Both the position numbers and the translations under genes were made by a program. Of a stretch of 64,000 nucleotides of DNA, positions 51,321-61,430 are shown piece by piece (position 1 is the first letter of the stretch; each line of letters opens with the position of its first letter). The DNA is taken from contig NZ_DDJO01000023.1 of assembly GCF_002339505.1 (NCBI RefSeq), positions 24,470 to 88,469 on the forward strand, in the 5' to 3' direction. The DNA is from Corynebacterium sp. UBA2622. Lineage in GTDB: Bacteria; Actinomycetota; Actinomycetes; Mycobacteriales; Mycobacteriaceae. A model generated the notes under the pieces. It searched no databases. It was not told the origin of the DNA and saw nothing but the letters and a program-made list of their open reading frames with translations.

Positions 51321-52237
51321 CTCGCTCCCCCGTCGTGGTCCCCGCGCTCGATCCCGTCCAGCAGCCCGCCGCCCGGGGTGAGCGGCAAACCGGCGCCGCT
51401 GCGGTAGTGCTCGCGCCGAGTGACCACCTGGGTGACCAGGTTCGACAGCGCGTAGGCGGTCAGCTCCCCGCCCGCCACAGCGGCGTGGGGGTTGGTCTCC
51501 GAGGTAGCGCCGTCGCCGATCCAGATCTGGGTGGCGTGGGCGCGCATGGCCTCGACCTTGGCCGCGTAGGTCTCATCGTCGAGCTCCACCCACGTCTCCG
51601 TCTCGTCCACCGCGTCGAGCTCCCCGGGGGCGGGCATGGTCCAGCCCTCGGGTGCGGCGGCGGGCAGGCCGGCCTCGAGCTCGGAGCGCAGCCGCGCGGC
51701 CCACACGAGCCGGGGCACACCGGTGCGCTCGGCGGCGGCGTGGGCCAGCTCGTGGGCCCGGATGTGGTCCGGGTGGCCGTACCCGCCGTCGGGGTCGTAC
51801 GTGATCACCAGGTGCGGGCGCTCCGCCGCGAAAATGGCCGCGAGCTTCTCGACGCCCCCCTCACCGCTGTTCACCAGGGACCGCGGGTTCCGGCTGGCCG
51901 GCGAGCCCGCCATCCCGCTGTCCCGGTAGTGCCCGGCGCCGCCGAGGAACACCCCTCGCACCCCGAGGATGCCGAGGGCGCGGTGCAGCTCGTGGATGCG
52001 GAAACCGCCGAGCTGGTCGGCCTCGTCCTGGATGAGCTGCTGGTAGGTCTCCCCGATCACCTCCCCCTCCTCACCGAGGGTGCAGGTGACCACCAGAACG
52101 TCCGCGCCGCGGCGCGCGAGGTCCGCCAGCGCCCCGCCGGTGGAGATGGATTCGTCGTCCGGGTGGGCGTGGACGGCGACGACGCGGTACCCTTCCAGGT
52201 CCCGTGTCCTTCCCGCGCCGGGGGTGTGCTCGCTCAC
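51317..52237 (-). CDS. mshB: mycothiol biosynthesis deacetylase MshB
   Basis: 306 residues, LmbE-like zinc deacetylase: AHPDDE near residue 25 (zinc His, Asp and base), TCTLGEEGEVIG, TYDPDGGYGHPDHIRAHELAHAAA (second zinc His). It removes the acetyl group from GlcNAc-inositol in mycothiol synthesis. Relatives that cleave mycothiol S-conjugates (Mca) are similar; the gene order next to the lpqW-like gene fits MshB. A GTG start at 52235-52237 has GAGGAGA upstream. The longer open frame upstream is a shadow. Confidence 0.92.
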   Translation of the reverse strand: MSEHTPGAGRTRDLEGYRVVAVHAHPDDESISTGGALADLARRGADVLVVTCTLGEEGEVIGETYQQLIQDEADQLGGFRIHELHRALGILGVRGVFLGGAGHYRDSGMAGSPASRNPRSLVNSGEGGVEKLAAIFAAERPHLVITYDPDGGYGHPDHIRAHELAHAAAERTGVPRLVWAARLRSELEAGLPAAAPEGWTMPAPGELDAVDETETWVELDDETYAAKVEAMRAHATQIWIGDGATSETNPHAAVAGGELTAYALSNLVTQVVTRREHYRSGAGLPLTPGGGLLDGIERGDHDGGAR

Positions 52238-52319
52238 GTTTCTCTTCTCCTCGTTCGTCGGCGGTGGGGTGTCAGTGCTCTGAGCTGCCCCAGGTTGGTC
52301 TGGGGTGACCTGGGCTGAC

Positions 52320-53966
52320 CTAGGGCGTGCGCGCCGGGGCGCCGAGCCGCCACGTGGGCGCGGTGGCCACCCCGTCGGGCCACGCACCGAGGTCCACGTC
52401 CGGCCCCACGATACCGCCGGTGAGTGCGTAGACCCGCTTCTCCCCCAGAAGCGGCACCCACACGTTCGCGCGGTCCAGAGCCTCCGCCACGGCGGCCGGC
52501 GCGTTGTCGGCGGTGACGCGCCCGGCGAGCACGTCGTTGGCCAGGGCCTCCGTCGCGGGGGTGCACAACCCGGAGAGGTTGCCGGCGCGGTACTTCTCCG
52601 GCGGGCAGTACAACCGGCCCGCCAGGTTGGCGGCGGAGCCGGTGTCCGTGGACCAACCCACCACCACGTCCAGCTCACCGGAAGGCAGCCCCTCGGAGGC
52701 CATGCGCTGGGTGTCGGTGGAGACCACCTGGGAGGTCACACCGCGCGAGGCCAGCAGATCAACCAGCGAGCGCGCCGCGGCGGCCGCCTGAGGGTCGGCG
52801 GGGTCCGCCCCCACCCGCAGCGGGCGGTTGCCCTCCACCAGCCGGGGCAGCATCGCGGGCGGGTCCTCGCGCACGGGGCCGTGATCGGCCACCACGAGGT
52901 CGGCGGTGCGCCCCGCGGCGACCCGGGCGATGAGGGGGACGTCGATAAGCGAGCGTAGTTCGGCGCGCGCCTCGTCCGTGGCGAGCAGCGGCGAGGTGAC
53001 CGACAGCGTCACCCCGAGCGTGCGCGGGGAATCGACGAAGCGGGTCTGCACACCGGGGACCATGGAGAATACGGTCCCGCTCGTCTCGGCGGGCGTCGCG
53101 TCGACGAAGGCGACCTGTCCCACGCGCAACTGGTCGGCAGTCTGCGTGGTGTCGCGCACTCCGTTGAGGGTGAGCACGTCAATCTGCGCCGGGTTGGCTC
53201 CCCAGAACCGGTCGTTGCGGTTGAGCGTGACGGTCCCCCGTCCGCGGTCGACGTTGGCCACCATGTAGCGCCCGGCGGAGGCGGGGATGGTCGTGCCCAG
53301 CGCCCCGGCGAAGTCCGAGGCGTCCGCGGCGAGCACGTGGGAGGGCAGGAGGAAGTCGAACAGGGAGCGCCAGTCGCGCACGGGGGCGGAGAAGTCGACG
53401 TCGACGACCTTGCCGTACCCGCCCTGGATGCGCACCTGGGAAATGGCCCGGTAGCCGGCAGGGTCCACCACCCCGGGGGTGCGCGTCATGCCGCGCCAGA
53501 GGTAGGCGAAGTCGGCGCCGGTGATGGGGGTTCCGTCGGACCACTGCGCCTCGTCGGCGATGATGTAGCGCACCGTCATGGCCACGCCCGGCCCGGGGGT
53601 CGTGGGCAACTGCGTCGCGGCGCGCACCACGTCGGGGTTGCGCCTGCCGTCTACGAAGACGCTGGGCAGCACGAGCTTTGCGACGGAGCGCACCACCTCC
53701 GACTCGTCCGCCACGAGGTGCGGGTTCAGACCGTTGCGCACCGGGTCGACCCCCACCTGCACCTGCGTGCGCGCGGTTGGGTCGGGGGCGGCGGGCACCG
53801 TGGTGGTGGCGGTGGTGGTGGTCCCCGCCGCCGCGCGCTCGGGCTCCACCAGCGGAGGCGGGCCGGGGTTGGCGGCGCAGGAGGCGAGCACGCCCGCAGC
53901 AAAAAGCACCGCGCCCACCTTCACGGAGGCGGCGGGCGGCGGTGCGATCGTGCGTAGGGGTTTCAT
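52320..53966 (-). CDS. lpqW: LpqW-like lipoprotein with peptide-binding fold
   Basis: 548 residues. The lipoprotein signal ends in the lipobox LASC with Cys near 30. A Thr/Ala/Pro linker follows, then a family 5 solute-binding (DppA-like) fold, seen in VGVDPVRNGLNPHL and AQWSDGTPITGADF. It is not next to transporter genes but sits between typA and mshB, as is lpqW (Rv1166) in M. tuberculosis, where the protein controls lipomannan/lipoarabinomannan branching. The same role here is inference. The ATG (53964-53966) is eight bases from a TAATAT -10. Confidence 0.85.
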   Translation of the reverse strand: MKPLRTIAPPPAASVKVGAVLFAAGVLASCAANPGPPPLVEPERAAAGTTTTATTTVPAAPDPTARTQVQVGVDPVRNGLNPHLVADESEVVRSVAKLVLPSVFVDGRRNPDVVRAATQLPTTPGPGVAMTVRYIIADEAQWSDGTPITGADFAYLWRGMTRTPGVVDPAGYRAISQVRIQGGYGKVVDVDFSAPVRDWRSLFDFLLPSHVLAADASDFAGALGTTIPASAGRYMVANVDRGRGTVTLNRNDRFWGANPAQIDVLTLNGVRDTTQTADQLRVGQVAFVDATPAETSGTVFSMVPGVQTRFVDSPRTLGVTLSVTSPLLATDEARAELRSLIDVPLIARVAAGRTADLVVADHGPVREDPPAMLPRLVEGNRPLRVGADPADPQAAAAARSLVDLLASRGVTSQVVSTDTQRMASEGLPSGELDVVVGWSTDTGSAANLAGRLYCPPEKYRAGNLSGLCTPATEALANDVLAGRVTADNAPAAVAEALDRANVWVPLLGEKRVYALTGGIVGPDVDLGAWPDGVATAPTWRLGAPARTP

Positions 53967-53977
53967 CCCCCGGGATA

Positions 53978-55894
<1,917 letters not shown>

Positions 55895-56019
55895 TGACTC
55901 GGTGCTCCTTAAAGCATTAGGTGTAAATAACGTTTAAACCCTACCCCCTACCCCGCCGGTGCGCAGTGTGCGGGTGGCGCGGTGAGGCAAATTATTGACG
56001 CCATTCGCAGGCTTCCCGC

Positions 56020-56047
56020 TTGACTGGGAAACTCAAGTGACTATGGT
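56020..56047 (+). promoter_or_regulatory. promoter candidate for the secreted protein gene
   Basis: TTGACT and TATGGT separated by 16 bases, 57 bases before the GTG start, in an AT-rich part of the divergent region between typA and the secreted protein. Confidence 0.45.
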
Positions 56048-56104
56048 GACTAGAGTTACATAAGTTGCCTAATGCTCATTGTTTTCTCCACATAAGGATT
56101 CCAC

Positions 56105-56797
56105 GTGTCCCCTGCCGCAGCCGCGCCGCGCACCCGTCGCCTGATGCGCACCGCCGCCCTGACAGCCGCGCTCACCCTCGGCCTAACCGGGGTCGCCGCG
56201 GCGGACCCCGCCGCCAATGCGCAGTCCTCACCTTTCCTCGACGAGCTGGGCCGACCCACCCCGCTGACCGTCCAGAAGGTCAACGAGTTCGCCAACCAGC
56301 CCTTCGTCCCCCCGCAGATCGCCGAGACCCTGCGCACCGCGGTGCGTTTCTACGCCGGACAAGGCCAGCCGGGCGGCCCGGCCCTCCCCGAGGGCGGGCC
56401 AGCCTTCACCCAGTTCCTCTGGCCCACCGTCGCGCTGAACTGCATGGGGCCGGGCATGAACTCCACCGCCTCCGCTATCGCAGTCCCCGGCCCGACCTCC
56501 ATTCCAGCCCCTGGCGCGCGCGAGGGTCAGGCGGTGTTCACCTTCACCGCCCTGGGCACCCCGGCCGCCGCGGAGGAGCAGGGAGGCATGAACGTTTACT
56601 GGGTGAACGTGTCCAACGCCCGCGTCGGCGTAACACCCTTAGGTAACAATCGTATAAACCCAACAGGACCGGCGACGCTGTCCGGCACCGCCGACACAGG
56701 GGCCGGCACGGTGCTCGCCGTCGTTGGCGGAAGTGTGCGCACCACCTCCAACGTCTGTTTCTTTGCCCCGACCGCCGCTAGTTTCAACGTGAGGTAA
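56105..56797 (+). CDS. secreted protein of unknown function
   Basis: 230 residues. A Sec signal peptide (RTRRLMRTAALTAALTLGLTGVAAADPA, twin arginine at 10-11, cleavage near 32). The mature part has 2 cysteines (about 114 and 220) likely disulfide-linked, an N-terminal helical part and a β-rich C-terminal part. Similar secreted proteins occur in corynebacteria and mycobacteria near typA (Rv1157c has this position, but I cannot show homology). GTG start at 56105 after ATAAGGA. The next gene starts two bases after its stop. Confidence 0.75.
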   Translation: MSPAAAAPRTRRLMRTAALTAALTLGLTGVAAADPAANAQSSPFLDELGRPTPLTVQKVNEFANQPFVPPQIAETLRTAVRFYAGQGQPGGPALPEGGPAFTQFLWPTVALNCMGPGMNSTASAIAVPGPTSIPAPGAREGQAVFTFTALGTPAAAEEQGGMNVYWVNVSNARVGVTPLGNNRINPTGPATLSGTADTGAGTVLAVVGGSVRTTSNVCFFAPTAASFNVR

Positions 56798-56799
56798 CC

Positions 56800-57336
56800 A
56801 TGAGCGCCGACCTTCACCCCGTGAAGCAGGAAACCTTTGACACGGCGACCAACACCAACACCGATCCGAAGGGCTACCTGCGGGAGGTGGACACCTTCAA
56901 GGTGACGGACTTCGGCCTGTACATGGCCCGCGGGGCCAACCACCCCAAGTTCGGCTACCTGGAAAGCTGGCTCCTGCCCGACCTCGGTCTGCGCGCCAAC
57001 ATCTTCCACTTCCGCGAGGGCGTGGACGTCGAGCAGGACTTTTACTTCGACGTTGCCGACATCGAGGTTGACGGGGACGTGTGGCACGCCCGCGACCTGT
57101 ATGTCGACCTCGTCTCCCAGACCGGCAACCCCATCGACGTGCTCGACATTGACGAGCTCGCCGCCGCCACCTCCGCCGGTTACATCAGCGCCGAGGAGGC
57201 AGAGAAGGCCATCGATGTCACCCTCACCGCCGTGGAGGGCATCACCCGCCACGACGACGATGCCATGGAGTGGCTGCGCACCCTCGGCATCGAGCTGACC
57301 TGGGCCAAGGATGTCGATCTCGCCCCTGCCGGTTAG
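56800..57336 (+). CDS. DUF402-domain protein
   Basis: 178 residues. The centre matches the DUF402 fold of nucleotide- or RNA-phosphatase-like proteins: NIFHFREGVDVEQDFYFDVADIE, WHARDLYVDLVSQ. Two acid clusters (DLYVDLV, DVLDIDELAAA) fit the metal site of the family. In S. aureus a DUF402 protein is a nucleoside-tri/diphosphatase; the activity here is not shown. It begins two bases after the secreted protein gene and ends with a terminator. Confidence 0.85.
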   Translation: MSADLHPVKQETFDTATNTNTDPKGYLREVDTFKVTDFGLYMARGANHPKFGYLESWLLPDLGLRANIFHFREGVDVEQDFYFDVADIEVDGDVWHARDLYVDLVSQTGNPIDVLDIDELAAATSAGYISAEEAEKAIDVTLTAVEGITRHDDDAMEWLRTLGIELTWAKDVDLAPAG

Positions 57337-57367
57337 CCCGGGAACGTCACCGCGCTCGTACCGCAAA

Positions 57368-57398
57368 CCCCGTCACCGCACCGGTGGCGGGGCTTTTT
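57368..57398 (+). terminator. rho-independent terminator
   Basis: CCCCGTCACCG-cac-CGGTGGCGGGG, one mismatch (T/G), then TTTTT. Ends the secreted protein/DUF402 unit. Confidence 0.88.
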
Positions 57399-57479
57399 CG
57401 TGCCCGGCGGGGGATTTACTTTCACGGTGAATACCATCGGTGAGCAGCAATGTTCCCACCCCTAAACACCGGGTCGGAA

Positions 57480-57493
57480 ATTCGTCGACGAAT
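57480..57493. promoter_or_regulatory. 14-bp perfect palindrome upstream of the peptide importer operon
   Basis: ATTCGTCGACGAAT, 66 bases before the first gene of the operon. It has the form of an operator for a dimeric regulator. Weak -10 candidates (TACATA, TTAATT) lie between it and the ATG. Confidence 0.45.
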
Positions 57494-57559
57494 CGTATGA
57501 GACGCAGGCTACATATCGGTTAATTTGTAATCAGCCCCATAGCCGAAAGGATCCCGGAC

Positions 57560-59287
57560 ATGAACAAACGTCTTCGCGTCGCAGCCATCGCGGGTATTTC
57601 CGCCCTCTCCCTCACCCTCGCCTCGTGCGGCTCCGACGGGAAGGAGAACAACGGCGGCTCGTCGAGCAACTCCAGTAACTCCAGCAGCCAGAAGGGGGGC
57701 TCCGGCAAGGGCTCCTCGGACGTCAGCGCCTCCGGCGACTACAACCCGCTGGAGCGGGACCAGATCAAGGACGGCGGCGAGCTCACCCTCCCGCTGACGG
57801 AGATGGCGGAGCAGCAGAACGTCTTCCACGCCAACATGAACCTCTACACCCGCAACGTTTGGACGAAGTACAACCCGCAGGTGTCGCTGTTCGACGGTGA
57901 CGGGACGTGGCACGCCAACCCTGACTACCTCACCGACGTGAAGAACGAGACCGTCGACGGCAAGACGGTGGTCACCTACACCATCAACCCGAAGGCCGTG
58001 TACAACGACGGCACCCAGCTGGACTGGACGGCATTCGAGAACACCTGGAAGTTCAACAACGGGAAGATGGACGGGGTCCAGGTCAACTCGACCGACGGCT
58101 ATGAACTCGTCGAGTCCGTCAAGCAGGGCGCGGACCCGAAGCAGGCGGTAGTCACCTTCGCCCAGCCCTACCCGTGGTGGCAGGGCCTGTTCGGCGAGCT
58201 CCTTCCGCCGCAGGTGAACACCCCGGAGCTGTTCATGAACGGCTACCTCAAGCAGCTCCACCCGGAGTGGGGTGCCGGCCCGATGAAGGTGGACAGCTTC
58301 GACCCCAACAACGGCACCGTCACCTTCGTGCGCAACGAGAAGTGGTGGGGTGAGCCGGCGAAGCTGGACAAGATCACCTACCGCGCGATGGAGGACCAGG
58401 CCTCCCTCAATGCCTTCCGCGCCGGCGAGCTCGACGCGACGAGCGTGGCCACCCGCGACCGCCTCGCCACCGCAAAGGAAATGGGCGACTCCGTCGACAT
58501 CCGCAAGGCCCTGCGCCCCTCGAACTTCCTCCTCACCCTCAACGCCAAGGCCCCCGGCCTGGAAGACAAGAAGGTTCGCGAGGCCATCATGCGCGGCATC
58601 GACCGCTCCCAGCTCGCGGCCATCCGCTTCCAGGGCCTGGATTACTCCGAGGACCTCCCGGGCTCCTTCGCCCTGTTCCAGACCCAGAAGGGCTACGAGG
58701 ACAACTTCGGCAGCGTGGTCCAGTACGACCAGGACAAGTCCCGCCAGCTCCTGGAGAGCGCCGGCTACACCAAGGGCGCCAACGGGATGTACGAGAAGGA
58801 CGGCCAGCCGCTTTCGCTGCGCTACGTCACCCTCGGTGACTCCCCGATGGTCCAGGCGACTACCAGCGCCGTGCAGGCCATGCTCAAGCAGGTCGGCGTG
58901 GACATCAAGGTGGAGGAGCGCCCCTCCTCCGACTTCTCCAAGGTCACCTCGCAGCGCGACTTCGACCTGTTCATGATGGGCTTTAACAGCTCCGACCCGT
59001 TCGGCGTGGCCTACTTCGGTCAGACCTACGCCTCCGACTCCGAGCTGAACAAGTCCGGAACCGGCACCCCGGAGATGGACAAGAAGATCGAGGAGCTGCA
59101 GAAGATCGAGAACCCGGACGACCAGATCAAGAAGGCCAACGAGCTTGAGAAGGAGGCCCTCGGTGAGTTCGGCATCATGCCCTACGCCAACGGCCCGGAT
59201 CTCGTGGCCACCAAGAAGGGCCTCGCCAACTACGGCGCAATGTCCTTCGCCGTTGTCCCGCTCGAGAACGTCGGCTGGGCCAAGTAG
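57560..59287 (+). CDS. oligopeptide/dipeptide ABC transporter substrate-binding lipoprotein
   Basis: 575 residues. The lipobox is LASC (Cys near 21), followed by a Ser/Asn-rich linker (about 25-58) and a family 5 solute-binding domain: DGGELTLPL near 68, TYTINPKAVYNDGTQLDWTAF and the second domain with RKALRPSNFLLTLNAKAPGLED. It captures peptides outside the membrane for the permeases encoded next. ATG 57560 follows AAAGGA. A hairpin (59324-59350) after this gene probably limits read-through, giving excess binding protein. Confidence 0.92.
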   Translation: MNKRLRVAAIAGISALSLTLASCGSDGKENNGGSSSNSSNSSSQKGGSGKGSSDVSASGDYNPLERDQIKDGGELTLPLTEMAEQQNVFHANMNLYTRNVWTKYNPQVSLFDGDGTWHANPDYLTDVKNETVDGKTVVTYTINPKAVYNDGTQLDWTAFENTWKFNNGKMDGVQVNSTDGYELVESVKQGADPKQAVVTFAQPYPWWQGLFGELLPPQVNTPELFMNGYLKQLHPEWGAGPMKVDSFDPNNGTVTFVRNEKWWGEPAKLDKITYRAMEDQASLNAFRAGELDATSVATRDRLATAKEMGDSVDIRKALRPSNFLLTLNAKAPGLEDKKVREAIMRGIDRSQLAAIRFQGLDYSEDLPGSFALFQTQKGYEDNFGSVVQYDQDKSRQLLESAGYTKGANGMYEKDGQPLSLRYVTLGDSPMVQATTSAVQAMLKQVGVDIKVEERPSSDFSKVTSQRDFDLFMMGFNSSDPFGVAYFGQTYASDSELNKSGTGTPEMDKKIEELQKIENPDDQIKKANELEKEALGEFGIMPYANGPDLVATKKGLANYGAMSFAVVPLENVGWAK

Positions 59288-59323
59288 CAGCTCGCAGTAG
59301 CGCCCCGCCCACATGAAGCAAGG

Positions 59324-59350
59324 AACCGCCCGCTGAGCCGCCGGGCGGTT
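59324..59350 (+). terminator. intra-operon hairpin after the binding-protein gene
   Basis: AACCGCCCG-ctgagccgc-CGGGCGGTT with a weak T end (TTTCG). Located between the binding-protein gene and the permease genes: likely a partial terminator. Confidence 0.6.
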
Positions 59351-59422
59351 TCGCGCTTCCACTCCCCTGCCGCGAGCCGGGCTTTCCACCCGCGCTCCGC
59401 CCACAACCCCGTGAGAGGACCG

Positions 59423-60406
59423 ATGTTCCGCTACCTCATCCGGAAGATCCTGAGCTGGAGCCTGATCGTCTTCCTGGCCACCAACCTCACCTTCTTCCTC
59501 GCCAGTTTCTTCCTCGACCCCCGCTCGAACTATGCAGGGCGCCGCCCCCCGCTAAGCCCCGACCAGATCGACCAGCTCCTCGGGCCGTACAACCTCAACC
59601 CCAGCACGCCGATCATGGAGCGCTGGTGGACGTGGCTGACGGGCATCCTGCTGCACTGGGACTGGGGCGTCTCACCCCTCGGAGACTCCGTCAACGAGCA
59701 GATCTCCTTCCGCATCTGGGTGTCCGCCCAGCTCACCCTGCTGGCGACGCTTCTGTCGATCCTCCTCGGCGTGGCCGTCGGCGTGTACACCGCCTCGCGA
59801 CAGTACAAGCGGGCGGACCGGGTGTGGCAGGGCCTGTCCATCATCACCATGAACACCCACGTGGTCGTGGCCTCCATCGCCGTGGTGTGGCTCGGGCTGA
59901 AGATCAACGACTGGACCGGCAAGCGCATCTTCTTCGTCACCGGCTCCGCTTCCCCCGGCACGGAGGGGATGGGAGCGAAGTTCGTCGACTACGGCCAGCA
60001 CCTCATCCTTCCGACGCTGTCGCTGCTCATCATTTCCTACGCCGCGTACCACTTCCTGCAGCGCACCCTGCTCCTGGACACCCTGAACGCCGACTACGTG
60101 CGCACCGCCCGCGCCAAGGGCCTGACCAAGTCGCAGGCGGTGCGTCGCCACGCGCTGCGCACGTCCCTGATCCCCGTCGCAACCTCCGTGGCGTTCTCCG
60201 TGCCCGGCATCTTCACCGGTGCCGTGATGACGGAGCAGATCTTCGCCTGGCAGGGAATGGGCCAGTACTTCATCCAGACCATCTCGCGTAACGACGTCCA
60301 CGGGGCCGTGGCAGTCGCCGCCTTCGGCGCGGCCATGACCGCCGTTTCCGCGATCCTCGCGGACATCCTCGTCGTCGCCCTCGATCCGCGCGTCCGCGTC
60401 AGCTAA
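59423..60406 (+). CDS. peptide ABC transporter permease (DppB type)
   Basis: 327 residues, six membrane helices: the first at 8-31, then a long external loop with DWGVSP. The binding-protein-dependent transport signature RTARAKGL-(S)-x-x-x-VRRHALR (EAA loop) is intact near 230. It forms the channel with the next gene's product. ATG 59423 follows GAGAGGA by five bases; the GTG at 59411 is weaker. Confidence 0.92.
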   Translation: MFRYLIRKILSWSLIVFLATNLTFFLASFFLDPRSNYAGRRPPLSPDQIDQLLGPYNLNPSTPIMERWWTWLTGILLHWDWGVSPLGDSVNEQISFRIWVSAQLTLLATLLSILLGVAVGVYTASRQYKRADRVWQGLSIITMNTHVVVASIAVVWLGLKINDWTGKRIFFVTGSASPGTEGMGAKFVDYGQHLILPTLSLLIISYAAYHFLQRTLLLDTLNADYVRTARAKGLTKSQAVRRHALRTSLIPVATSVAFSVPGIFTGAVMTEQIFAWQGMGQYFIQTISRNDVHGAVAVAAFGAAMTAVSAILADILVVALDPRVRVS

Positions 60407-60416
60407 GGGGAATGAC

Positions 60417-61430
60417 ATGACCGACAACCCAAACTTCATCGAGCCGGGATCGGGCAACGCGCCCGTCACCCCCGTCGCGAGCATCCCCGTCAACGACCTC
60501 ACCCCGCAGTCCGAAACGGGGGCGCAGGGCCTGGGCCTGATCGCGGAGGAACCCCAGAGCGCCGTCACGGTGCGCGGGACGAGGAAGCTGACCATCTACC
60601 GCCGCCGCTTCCTGCGCAACAAGATGGCCGTCGTGGGTCTGCTGATCTTCGCGGCCCTCGTGCTGCTGGCGGTCTTCGGCAAATTCGCCACCCCGTGGTC
60701 CTACGACGAGCCGGACTTTCTCAACCTCTCGGTGGGCCCTTCCGCGGACCACTGGTTCGGCACCACCGACTCCGGAAACGACCTCTACGCGCAGACCGTC
60801 CACGGTCTGGGCCGCTCGCTGACCATCGCGGTTCCCGCCGCGCTGGCCATCTCGCTCATCTCCGCCCTGCTTGGTGCGGGCGCGGCACTCTACGGCGGGT
60901 TTCTGGAGAAGGCAGTCCTCGCCGTGATCCACTTCATGCTCGCGGTGCCCACCTTCCTCATGATCGCCCTGCTGGTCTCCGGCTCGGGCGGCGACTGGAA
61001 GGTGCTCACCGTCGTGCTCGTTCTTTTCGGCTGGATGTACCCGGCGCGCGTGATCTGGTCGCTGGCGCTGTCCGTGCGCGAGAACGACTACGTGCGCGCC
61101 GCCCGCTTCATGGGCGTCTCCCGCCCGCGCACGATCGTTCGCCACATCATCCCCAACGTCGCCTCCCTCTTGATCATCCAGTTCATGATGGGGCTCGTTG
61201 CCACCATCATGTCCGAGACGGCGCTGTCATTCCTGGGCTTGGGCGTGAAACTTCCCGACGTCTCCCTGGGCACCCTGCTTCAGGTAGGCACCACCACGTT
61301 GCGCACCGCGCCGTGGCAGTTCTACTTCCCGGCCCTCGTCCTCACGCTGCTCACCACCTCGATGGCGTTCATCGCCGATGGTTTGCGCGACGCCCTCGAC
61401 CCGAACTCCAACTCCGGAGGTAAAGCATGA
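60417..61430 (+). CDS. peptide ABC transporter permease (DppC type)
   Basis: 337 residues. A hydrophilic N-terminus of ~65, then the OppC N-terminal helix (RRRFLRNKMAVVGLLIFAALVLLAV), loop DHWFGTTDSGNDLYAQ and an EAA loop (DYVRAARFMGVSRPRTIVRHIIPN). Partner of the DppB-type protein, ten bases downstream of it. ATG 60417 after AAGGGGAATGAC. Overlaps the next gene by four bases (ATGA). Confidence 0.92.
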   Translation: MTDNPNFIEPGSGNAPVTPVASIPVNDLTPQSETGAQGLGLIAEEPQSAVTVRGTRKLTIYRRRFLRNKMAVVGLLIFAALVLLAVFGKFATPWSYDEPDFLNLSVGPSADHWFGTTDSGNDLYAQTVHGLGRSLTIAVPAALAISLISALLGAGAALYGGFLEKAVLAVIHFMLAVPTFLMIALLVSGSGGDWKVLTVVLVLFGWMYPARVIWSLALSVRENDYVRAARFMGVSRPRTIVRHIIPNVASLLIIQFMMGLVATIMSETALSFLGLGVKLPDVSLGTLLQVGTTTLRTAPWQFYFPALVLTLLTTSMAFIADGLRDALDPNSNSGGKA

